A stretch of 64,000 bases of DNA from Bacillota bacterium (GTDB lineage: Bacteria > Bacillota_A > Clostridia > Christensenellales > Aristaeellaceae). The DNA lies in NCBI GenBank assembly GCA_023421735.1, contig JAEZSP010000052.1, positions 8,227 through 72,226 of the forward strand, in the 5' to 3' direction. Under the pieces are notes generated by a model. The model worked only from the letters and a program-made list of their open reading frames with translations. It made no database searches and was not told the DNA's origin. A program made the position numbers and the translations under genes. Each line of letters opens with the position of its first letter. The stretch's first letter is position 1. Below are positions 51,274 through 59,700 of the stretch, one piece after another.

Positions 51274-51858
51274 ATGAAATACGTGACATCTGAAAGGACA
51301 AAGAGCGAACTTGCGGAGGCGCTCAAGCGCCTTTTGGCCGAAAGATCCTTGGGTGAGATTACCGTAAAGGACATTGCCGGGCTGTGCGGCGTCAACCGCC
51401 AGACGTTTTATTATCATTTTTTGGACATACATGCGCTCGCGGAGTGGATGTTCACATGCGAATCGGGCAAGCTGGTCGCCGCCTGCCGCGAATGCGATTC
51501 CATCGAAGACGCGATCGTTCGCCTGATGGAATACCTGCGGGTGAACCGCCCCGCCTTTATGGGGCTTCTCCGAAATCGAGGAAGGGAGTACATCGCGCGC
51601 CTCATCACGGATGATGCGTGCGTTGCGATCCGCGATTATGCGGACAAATTCCTCCGACGGGAGATCGACAGTTTTGACCAACATTTTTACGCCGCCGCGA
51701 TCACGCAAAGCGCGCTTGGCTGGCTCGAGGGCGGCATGCTGGAGCGGCCTACGGAGCTGGCGAAGCGCATGATGAAGCTTTTGACGAAGGGACTTGCGAC
51801 GAACGGAGGGGAGCCTTATGGCCAATCGGACGAAAATGCATCTGGTGCAGGCGTTTAA
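51274..51858 (+). CDS. TetR/AcrR-family regulator 1
   Basis: 194 residues. The N-terminal HTH reads ITVKDIAGLCGVNRQTFYYHFLDI (split here: ITVKDIAGLCGV then NRQTFYYHF), followed by a helical ligand-binding domain typical of the DhaS/TetR_C_8 type. It is divergent from the MMPL exporter with an inverted-repeat operator between them, so it probably represses the exporter and itself. The ATG at 51274 follows GGAG; ATGs further upstream lie on the -10 region. It overlaps the second TetR gene by 41 bases. Confidence 0.85.
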   Translation: MKYVTSERTKSELAEALKRLLAERSLGEITVKDIAGLCGVNRQTFYYHFLDIHALAEWMFTCESGKLVAACRECDSIEDAIVRLMEYLRVNRPAFMGLLRNRGREYIARLITDDACVAIRDYADKFLRREIDSFDQHFYAAAITQSALGWLEGGMLERPTELAKRMMKLLTKGLATNGGEPYGQSDENASGAGV

Positions 51859-52423
51859 GAAGCTCGCGGAAAAAAAGCCGTTTGAAAAGATCACAATACA
51901 GGATATATGCGACGAATCCGGCTACAACCGCCAGACGTTTTACTATCACTTTCACGACATCTACGACATGATCAAATGGGTCGTAAAATCAGACCTGGAT
52001 GCGTTGCTCTTCGAGGGAGACGAGATCGCGAGCTGGCATGAGGGCGTTTTGCGCATTGCGCAGTACATGACGGATAACCGGCGCGTGGTGGTGAATCTGT
52101 GCGGTTCGCTAAGCCGTGAAGAGCTTGAAAATTACCTTTACAATGCGAACGACCGTCTGGCCCGCTTGCTCATTCAAAAAGCGCCGGAGGGGGCGCTGAT
52201 TTCGGAGAGAGACGCGGATTTCATCGCCAATCTGCTGAAATTCGTGAGTGTGGGCTTTATGCTGGATTGGGTCAAGGGCGGCATGGGAGAGGATCCCGAG
52301 GCGTTTATCAAAGAGTTGGATCGGATCTTTGGCGGGACAATTGAGACGGCGCTTGCGCGTTGCGCGACAAAAGCGGAACAATCCGCCGTCGACACGCCGT
52401 GGGTAAAAATAAATGGGAAATGA
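51818..52423 (+). CDS. TetR/AcrR-family regulator 2
   Basis: 201 residues. The HTH reads ITIQDICDESGYNRQTFYYHF, sharing NRQTFYYHF with regulator 1, so the two are paralogues. The rest is helical with TetR_C_8-like features (GGMGEDPEAFIKEL near the end). It starts inside the end of regulator 1 with GGAGGGG upstream, so the pair is co-translated. The two could heterodimerise or bind the three half-sites in the divergent gap; that is inference. Confidence 0.85.
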   Translation: MANRTKMHLVQAFKKLAEKKPFEKITIQDICDESGYNRQTFYYHFHDIYDMIKWVVKSDLDALLFEGDEIASWHEGVLRIAQYMTDNRRVVVNLCGSLSREELENYLYNANDRLARLLIQKAPEGALISERDADFIANLLKFVSVGFMLDWVKGGMGEDPEAFIKELDRIFGGTIETALARCATKAEQSAVDTPWVKINGK

Positions 52424-52525
52424 AATGCGTTACCCGACTAATCCGAAGGACCCGCACGGCTTGGTACATTGCCGGACGCTGCATCTATCGAAAGTGCCTG
52501 AATCTGCGATGGCCAATGAAAGGCC

Positions 52526-52681
52526 TTATTTTGTGAGGTTATGATACTCGTCAATTGTCAGACCATATCGTATTTCATCATAAAACAGACCATCTGTATA
52601 AACTGTGTTCCTCAGTCGGCCTTCACGCACGAGACCGATTTTTTCGCACAGCCTGTTTGAAGCGTCGTTATAGGCAGCCGA
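52526..52681 (-). pseudogene. C-terminal remnant of a GNAT acetyltransferase
   Basis: The minus strand reads YNDASNRLCEKIGLVREG then R-x-R-N-x-V-Y-x-D-G-x-F-Y-D-E-I-x-Y-G-L, the end of a RimJ/RimL-type GNAT. The upstream part of the same open frame (to 52894) has no GNAT features and runs antisense to the BclA-like remnant. The N-terminal two thirds, including the acetyl-CoA loop, are missing. Confidence 0.6.
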
Positions 52682-52830
52682 TGGGAAGTGCAAAAGCCTT
52701 GACCGCTCAATGGAAAACGTAACAAGTGCCACAATGATCATATAGAATGGCATGGCACATTCATATTTAAGCGAATGTGTAGATAAAAAACTTTCAGAAG
52801 GATATTGCAATGACAAATATCTCCTTGTAG

Positions 52831-53438
52831 TTGGAGCTTCTTTCCGGAACCCCCGTTGCCTCCGCAAGCAATGTTGTTTTCGATCATGTGGCATTATCCG
52901 ATGGAAACATTTCGTACAGCGCAGTGTCGGGTGTTATAACCATCAATAATCCCAGACGGTATTTGATCAACTGGTGGGTGGCCACCCAGTTATCGCAATC
53001 CACGCACGCGTCATTTTCCCCGATCTCTTCCCAGGGCGACGAACTGGCAGGCACTTCAGCGGTGAAAACGGGAGAAGTCGGCGGCGTGGGCGTCATCCTC
53101 GTCGAGGCCGCGCCGGTCACCGTATCGCTGGTAAACACGAGCGGCGCATCTTATAACGATGCGACCAATCCTTTGGTGAAGGCAGGTCGTGCACTCACAA
53201 ACGATAACGCGGAAGGCGCCACCGGCGCCACCGGCCCCACTGGTCCGACAGGGCCTACGGGCGACACACCGGTCTGGTTGCGATCGGAGCAACGCTAAAT
53301 AGAATCACGACGGGACTTTCGATTCCCGTAACTGCGCAGACGTGCCTGATGATGGTGTTTTCTGCCTCCGTTACCGCTGGCATCGACATCGCAACGACTT
53401 TCAGCGGCTTTGTCAGCGCGGGTCTCGAAATCCAGTAA
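52831..53438 (+). pseudogene. BclA-like exosporium glycoprotein remnant, truncated and frameshifted
   Basis: The first frame (52831-53298) reads a BclA-C-like beta domain (VALSDGNISYS, RRYLINWWVATQ, SQGDELAGTS, KTGEVGGVGVI) and then collagen-type triplets GATGATGPTGPTGPTG. It stops at 53298. A second frame (-1) from about 53271 continues with LVAIGATLNR, SIPVTAQTCLMMVFSA and GFVSAGLEIQ to a stop at 53438, a typical end for such proteins. There is no proper start or N-terminal part; the only start-like codons are TTGs. So this is a decayed spore-surface protein gene, broken twice. Confidence 0.65.
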
Positions 53439-53785
53439 CACACAAGTTCGACCAAATGGGAATGCGCGCCCCGCGGCATCACAAATCGCCGCAGGGGCGT
53501 TTTCAATTTGCAGGCGTTAAGGCTATACCGCACAAATCCTACACGCGCGGACGGACGCATCTCCGCCATCTCGTCCCTGCAAAATTCTTGACGTAGCCCT
53601 GCTATGCCGGCGAATTCTGCAAGCACAATATGCTGAAAATTCATCTCGTCGGCACACGCGTGCTTTGTGCGGTATAGCCTTAACCGCTCGGTGTGACCGC
53701 GCGTTATAGTGTGACGGATGAAATGACGGAATAATGACCCGAATAATCGGGCAATGACTGCATATACTCGCAATGGGGTGAGCAA
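53439..53785. other. gap without recognisable gene
   Basis: About 350 bp between the BclA-like remnant and the small ORF. Open frames here are short, without ribosome sites, and do not look like any family known to me. Confidence 0.4.
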
Positions 53786-53884
53786 ATGAACTGGATTTGG
53801 TGGGTTTTGGGGTGGTTGATTTTTGATGTGTTTATCGTGCGATTTGTCCACGTAAGCACAAAAATAAGACGCGGTAAACGATAA
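53786..53884 (+). CDS. possible 32-residue membrane peptide
   Basis: ATG at 53786 after GGGGTGAG. The peptide begins MNWIWWVLGWLIFDVFIV, one membrane helix, and ends with basic residues (KIRRGKR). It lies partly antisense to a decayed ABC-like fragment, so it may be fortuitous. No function is proposed. Confidence 0.3.
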   Translation: MNWIWWVLGWLIFDVFIVRFVHVSTKIRRGKR

Positions 53885-54130
53885 ACGGAGGCATTTGAGA
53901 CGGTGGGGGTGGTGACGCCGGCAACCGCCTGCACCGTATCGACAAGGGACGCCGTGCAGGGATGGGGAGTGTTGGAAGCCTTTGCCGATCTTGAGTAGCG
54001 TCAAAATACCCGCCGACCATGGCGCGCTGCGGAAGGAGAGCGTGACAATATCCCAAACGGTGTATTTTCGTTGCGCCAGAATCATGGGCGACGCCATCCG
54101 ATCTGCAAATTTACGCCCGGTGGTTTTCAT
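53850..54130 (-). pseudogene. possible remnant of an ABC transporter N-terminus
   Basis: On the minus strand an ATG at 54130 opens a frame containing KYTVWDIVTLSFRSAPWSAG, like the first membrane helix of an ABC exporter. After a shift near 53950-54000 another frame gives VDTVQAVAGVTTP and YRLPRLIFVLTW, like the following loop and second helix. No ribosome site and no ATPase part. The similarity is weak and judged by eye only. Confidence 0.3.
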
Positions 54131-54289
54131 GCACGCACCCGGAGAGAGATTGTTTATGAATGTTACGCGGAAAATTAACGTAAATGAAATGTGAACGGTA
54201 TATTCTTTTTCTCGGCAAATGGTAAGTTTATGCACGTAGATCGTGCATGACCGCATGGATGGTCAAGCCTGGTTGCCGGAGGAAAGAAG

Positions 54290-54850
54290 ATGGAACAAAA
54301 AGCGAAGGTGCGCGCAGAAATGGCCCGAATGCGCGTTGGCTGGGAAGCAAATGATTTTACGGAATCCAATCGCAAAATTGAAGAGGGTGTTCTGGCCCTC
54401 CCGGAGTGGAAGAAGGCACGTGTTGTGTTTTGCTACGTCAGCGTGCGCAATGAGCCTTCCACGAGAGGCCTCCTTTCGGCTGCGCTCGAATCCGGAAAGC
54501 GGCTCTGTGTACCCCGTTGCGAGGGGCAAGGCATCATGCAGGCCAGGCAAATCTCCTTGCTCAACGCGCTCAAACCCGCGCCGCACGGCCTTCTTGAGCC
54601 TGATGAGAGCGCGGCAATCGTTCCGGTGACGGAAATCGAGCTTGCCATCATCCCCTGTGTGGCGGCCGACCGACGGGGATATCGGATCGGCCACGGCGGG
54701 GGCTACTACGACCGCTATCTCGCAAACCTTGACTGTCCCACGGTTTGTCTTTGCCGGGGATGGGCGCTATTTCCTACCGTGCCAATTGAAGGACACGATC
54801 TTCCCGTTCGGATTGTGCGGACGGATGACGAGCTGATTCGAATCGAATAG
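54290..54850 (+). CDS. 5-formyltetrahydrofolate cyclo-ligase
   Basis: 186 residues, the usual length. It has the C-terminal motif RRGYRIGHGGGYYDRYLA (about residue 127), which binds ATP and folate, and the N-terminal FCYVSVRNEPSTRGLL substrate region. It converts 5-formyl-THF to 5,10-methenyl-THF with ATP. GGAGGAAAG precedes the ATG. It is the only intact housekeeping gene within this decayed stretch and stands alone. Confidence 0.93.
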   Translation: MEQKAKVRAEMARMRVGWEANDFTESNRKIEEGVLALPEWKKARVVFCYVSVRNEPSTRGLLSAALESGKRLCVPRCEGQGIMQARQISLLNALKPAPHGLLEPDESAAIVPVTEIELAIIPCVAADRRGYRIGHGGGYYDRYLANLDCPTVCLCRGWALFPTVPIEGHDLPVRIVRTDDELIRIE

Positions 54851-55275
54851 AAAAGGGAATCTCCGACTCTGACCGATCCTTTCTCCGCTTATCATCGCTG
54901 GATTGTAACAAAAATCTCATGCGGTCAATCGCCTCAAAGCACTGTTCTATGGCTCATTTTGCAGATCATACCAATCCGCTTGCGGCCCTCATCGACCGCA
55001 CGTTCGCATATGAGGAAGGAAAGGCCGTTCTGGCGTCCTGTTCGTTGCGGAGGATGAGCTGTAGGCAGCGCGCGCTCGACCGGCTCCTGCAAGTCCTCGG
55101 CGCGGAAAAACGGCAGGGCGAACACTCGTTAACAAATTCCAGCAACAATATGCGGCAGAGAATTGTTTGTTCATAAGCAATTCTGAGAATGAGATCATTG
55201 GGCAATGATTCGTTTTTCTCATCGACATGAACGTATCTCCCTTTATTTTGGAAAAGACATGAACCAAAACCTAGA
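54851..55275. other. gap without a confident gene
   Basis: About 425 bp. Minus-strand frames of 63-92 codons overlap here but change frame against each other and match no family I recognise; a decayed gene is possible. A 7-bp inverted repeat (ATCATTG-2 nt-CAATGAT) lies at about 55193-55208. Confidence 0.35.
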
Positions 55276-55305
55276 TTGACATTTACCGTTGACTCATGCT
55301 AGAAT
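55276..55305 (+). promoter_or_regulatory. promoter of the holin-like/RHS locus
   Basis: TTGACA (55276-55281), 18-base spacer, TAGAAT (55300-55305). The first gene begins 338 bases downstream, so the leader is long. Confidence 0.7.
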
Positions 55306-55342
55306 ACACTCGGCACGAATCGGGGACAACATTATGATTTAT

Positions 55343-55370
55343 GGCACGTGGTCAATTTAGACCACGTGTC
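55343..55370 (+). other. hairpin in the long leader (possible attenuator)
   Basis: GGCACGTGGTC (55343-55353) pairs with GACCACGTGTC (55360-55370), 6-base loop, followed by TTGTTATG. It lies about 30-60 bases after the predicted transcription start. It could be a weak terminator ending a small RNA or controlling entry into the locus. Confidence 0.45.
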
Positions 55371-55642
55371 TTGTTATGTACCAACCAAACTGATATGAAG
55401 GAGGCACACAACCGGTATCGTCTGTTATCAGCTAATGATCATAATATGGCAAGCTCCTTGGATTGATTTTTCAATCACCATCTAATGTAGTATGGTTCCG
55501 ATCATTGTGTTAATTTGGATCATAAACGAGGAGCGAACATCTCTTTGTCCGCACGGACGACAGACATAAGCCGACTGGCATTCAGACCAACTCTTATGAA
55601 TCAGTGAAAGGAAATGAAGGAAAGTAATTGGGGGGATAGCAC

Positions 55643-55885
55643 ATGAGCACAGAGCTTAAGGACATCATCGAACGGTCGGTTAAGACGTTCATCGAGGTTG
55701 GTATCACTACTGTCTTTGCCGGGTTGTCCGGCGTTGACATCACCATACAAGGCAAGAATCGTACGTTCTGGATCGGTCTCGGAATTTCAGCGGTTTCCGC
55801 TGCGCTCTCTGCCGCCTGGAATGGCATCATCCAGCCATGGCTTCAGAAGACCATTGAGACAAGTCAAAGCGACAACGGACCGTAA
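55643..55885 (+). CDS. small holin-like protein
   Basis: 80 residues. It begins MSTELKDIIERSVKTFIEV, continues with a first hydrophobic stretch (GITTVFAGLSGV), a polar turn and a second hydrophobic helix (FWIGLGISAVSAALSAAW). The E-R-x-V-K-T-F opening and two-helix layout resemble r1t-type phage holins. No endolysin follows; the next gene is a large RHS protein. It may form membrane pores that allow RHS release, which is inference. Ribosome site GGGGGG lies 7 bases before the ATG. Confidence 0.6.
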   Translation: MSTELKDIIERSVKTFIEVGITTVFAGLSGVDITIQGKNRTFWIGLGISAVSAALSAAWNGIIQPWLQKTIETSQSDNGP

Positions 55886-56201
55886 CAGACCCCGTAATGA
55901 AACCATTTGACTTGCGCGTACCACTTTGCAAGCGGTACTCAATAACAACGCCTTCCGGATAAACGACCGGAGGCGATTATATATAGATCGGCGCCGATCA
56001 AAAAAGAAACCAACAAACGGAAAGACCAAATCTCAACGATTTTCGCCCGCGCCCAGGTCCCGTGTGCGCCGAAGTGCAGCAATCACCGGCAAGAGACGAT
56101 GACTCGATCAAGAGGGACGCAGAAGCGGGCGAAACGGATGGGACACATTTGAATTTCGGTTTCCCGAATGAGGAAAAGGAGAAGACACAGGAGGAAACAA
56201 T
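55886..56201. other. gap between the holin-like gene and the RHS N-terminal ORF
   Basis: About 316 bp. It contains a hairpin CGCCTTCCGG (55949-55958) with CCGGAGGCG (55967-55975), no T run, and a strong AGGAGG ribosome site at the end. No supported gene. Confidence 0.4.
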
Positions 56202-56705
56202 ATGGACAAACCGATCAATAACGGATATGGAATGCCTTTATGTCCGAGCGATGCGGACCGTTCAGGCACAGAGGAACCACGCTTCAACTTACAGCGCTTC
56301 GCCGACGATTCAATCGATTGGCGGAGAATCTACGAAACACAGTATCCAGACGATTGGGAGGAAGGCGATCCTTTCTCCGCCGCACCCATTTTTAAGACCG
56401 CAAGCGAGAGCTCGGCCGACGATCCGACCGCAGACGATGATTTGGATGACGATGAGAGTGAAATCCGTGATCCGATCTTCATGCCCCGTCTTTCCATTTG
56501 GAAGGCAAGTTGGAAGCTGTCTCCGATCCGGCCGGACGCGTTACCCGTTTCTATTATTATGAGGACGGCGATTACGTCGGCACCCAGTACGAAGGAGCGG
56601 GCAGTCTGGCACCCGGTATGGGACTGCTCAAAGAAATTCAGGCGTCCAACGGCGTGGACGGGCCGGTCAGCACGTTCTTTCTCTATGACGCGGAACAGCG
56701 CCTGA
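56202..56705 (+). CDS. N-terminal part of the RHS protein, separated by a frameshift
   Basis: The ATG at 56202 has a strong AGGAGG site. Only the first 95 or so residues are meaningful: a phage-structural-like tag PRFNLQRFADDS near residue 27, then a very acidic linker (DDPTADDDLDDDESE). From about 56490 the YD-repeat coding switches to the frame of the next entry, so the end of this ORF is out of frame. It probably is the true N-terminus of the RHS protein, joined before a one-base change or by a programmed shift; a separate short protein is less likely. Confidence 0.55.
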   Translation: MDKPINNGYGMPLCPSDADRSGTEEPRFNLQRFADDSIDWRRIYETQYPDDWEEGDPFSAAPIFKTASESSADDPTADDDLDDDESEIRDPIFMPRLSIWKASWKLSPIRPDALPVSIIMRTAITSAPSTKERAVWHPVWDCSKKFRRPTAWTGRSARSFSMTRNSA

Positions 56706-59700
56706 CGGGCATCGTTTACGAGGATCGATTCATGCAGACGCCGCCAACCGGCACCCTTCCGGCAGGAAAGGAACTTTTGCAGCTTGCGCTGGACGGCGAT
56801 GTTGCATGGCATACCCAGTATCTTTATGCAGGCACGACGAACCTGCTGCAAACGGGCGTCAACTACGAAGGGACGCGCGTTGCAATTCAGTACGAGCAGC
56901 TTGCGCCCAACGCCGCTTTCTTTGATATTGCGGAAGGCAGGGATGACGATTCGTTTGCGGATTCCTCTGAGACAGACGAGGATGAGCAGATCGCGGATAC
57001 CACGGTTACGGTTGGGATGAGCGAAAATATGCTGCGCGCAATCTGCATGGAGACCGTCAAAACGGATGAGAACGGAACTGTCCTTGCGCGCGGCGTCAAG
57101 CAGATGTTCGATTACCGCAACAGCGTGACCGAGGTGACCAATGTCGAAAGTGTAAGTTCCGGTGAGACGGCGGGCAAAAAGATCATCTATCAGTTCAACG
57201 ACAAGGGCAATGTGATCTCGATGCGCGACGAGCTGGGCTATGCGCAGTTCGTGAAGTATGAAAGCGATCAGGAGAATGCGCCGACCGCGGTATCGACCAC
57301 GCAGCGCGCGGTGATCAACCGGATCAAACGCCCGGTTCTTCTCAGAAATGCCAACAGCATCGGCACCGAGTGGGCGAGGACGATTGAAAACGAAGAAACG
57401 AACGCCAGGACGAACCCCGGCAATATTTGCGGGTTTGACAACAAGACCAACCGATGCCTGAACTGCGCCAGCATGAAAATGGTGCGCAAGAAGACGGGCA
57501 CGATCAAGTTCAGCCAGTCGGTGGTTCTCGAAAAGGGAAAGCAGTGGACGCTGTCTGCCTATGTCAAGACAAATGCGATCGTCGCAAACGTGCAGAACGT
57601 GAACGGTGAAAGCGTGTTCGTTCCGGGCGATGGAGCGTTCATGCGTGTATATCAGGAAGGTACCGCCGCCGCTGCCGGGTTCAAGAGTGAGGCGATCACC
57701 GGCAGCACTGCGGATTCATATGGCGACGGGCTCGCGGCGGACGGTTGGGAGCGGCTGCGACTCAGCTTTCCCACGCCAGGTGTGGAAGGGGACGGTTCGG
57801 TTACCATGGTTGTGGAGTTTGTGCTGGACGGCGTGAGCGGAACGGCATACTTCGCGGCACCGCAGTTGGAGGAAGGCCTTGTGGCCAATCCCGTCAACCT
57901 GCTGACCAACGGCGACTTTTTTCTGACGCAGGACGAACCCATCGTGAAGAAGAAGAGCACCGATCCGACACCGACAGGGCACAAGAATCGCGTATGGCCG
58001 TCCTATTGGGGTGCGGGCACGGATGTCAACAAGGAGAAGCTGAATGCGTCGGGTTCCAGGGTTGCAACCGCGTCTGATCAGCGCATTGGCGTGTTCGATC
58101 CAAATGTGCGGCCCTCCGATACCAGCGTCACGGGCTACAATCCCTACGACTTACCGGGAAATGACTATGATCCATTCCTGTCCGTCTTTACGGGGAACTA
58201 CTTACAGTTCAGGAGCGGTTTGCAGCGAAAGGCGCAGGACTGCTGGTTTGCACAGACGCTGTACGTATCCGGCAAAGAAAAGGATGTGTATTACGCAGGT
58301 GGCTGGGCTAGCGCGAAGGCCATGCCCGGCTCGACCGACGGTGTGCGCGGCTTCCAGTTTGTGATCCAATTCTACTGCAAGGACAAAAAGGGCAAGTGGA
58401 AATGGTACACCGGCAAGGGCGGCAAGCACAACTTCAACAGCGAATGGGTTGGCTGGCAGATGCAGGCAGGCGCCGCGACCGCACCGAAGGATTATTCGAA
58501 GGTGCGCGTCGGGTTGGTTGCGAAGGGACAGCCGCTGTACGCCAAGTTCACAAACTTCTACCTCTTCCGGGAGGAATTTGGCAAAAGCTATCAATATGAC
58601 GGCAAAAAGAACGTGGTTTCAACCACGGAGCGTGCGGGACAGCAGGCGGGCATGGAGTATGACACCTTTGGCAACCTGATCTCCTATCGCAAGCCGGGCA
58701 GACCGACGACGGATGACAACAAGTACAAATTGAAGTACGGCAACAACGAGCGGGAGAAAAAGGAGCACCTGGTGCGCGAGACCCGGACGCCCATGGGCAT
58801 GATCTCCACAGCCAAGTACGACAAGTATGGCAACGCGCTGGAGAGCACGGCAAAGGAAAAGGGCGGAAGAAAGTTTATCAAATCGACCATCGGCTATGGC
58901 ACGGGCGAAATGGACACCGCAGGCAACTATGCTGTGACGCGCACCGACGCGATGGGCAAGACCGCCACCACGAAGGTGGACAAGGACAGCGGGCTCGTCC
59001 AGTGGGTGAAGGATCCGGCAGGCACGCAGTTGGACTACGAATACGATTACCTGAAGCGGCTCAAGAACGTCAAGTGCACGCCCGAAGACGGCGTGACATA
59101 CCGCAACGACTACACCTATGACGACAAGGGGCGGCTGTCCACCGTGGCACACAACACCACCGGCGCGGCCTCCGACGTGAGCTATACCTTTGAATATGAT
59201 GCGCTGGGCGCGCAGACCGAGGTGAAAGTGGCTGGACATACACTCTCGAAGAGCGTGTACAGCCAGACCGACCGGAGCCATCGGTTGGAGGAATCCATAT
59301 TCGGAAATGGCGGGCGGCTGCGGAAGGCCTACGACGATTTCGACCGCGTGACTGGAATCAGCTACGACGGTGACGACCCAGAAACAAATTCCCGCTACAA
59401 GTACGCCTTTGGCGCAAACGGCCATACCGCCTATTTGACGGATACGCATTTGGGCCGCACCCAATGGGCGGAGTACGATCAGGCGGGCCGCCCGATGCAG
59501 TTTACCACCTGGGACGGCTTATTTGATTCGGAGACTTCTGCGGAGCGCGGGAAACTGATGTACCGTACGACGCTCAAGTATGACAAGTACAACCATCTGG
59601 CGCTGTTCGGGGAGCGCGTGCCCGGCAAGGACAAGCCCGCGGACGACGACGGCACCGAGAACATCACCACCAAGTACGAGTACGACCGGGACGACCGGGT

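Noticed and set aside
54934..55125. 63-codon minus-strand frame ending ERAVDEGRKRIGMICKM
   Set aside because: No start context and no family recognised; neighbouring frames shift against it.
56062..56562. 166-codon plus-strand frame before and across the RHS N-terminus
   Set aside because: GTG start without ribosome site, and out of frame with both supported RHS parts.
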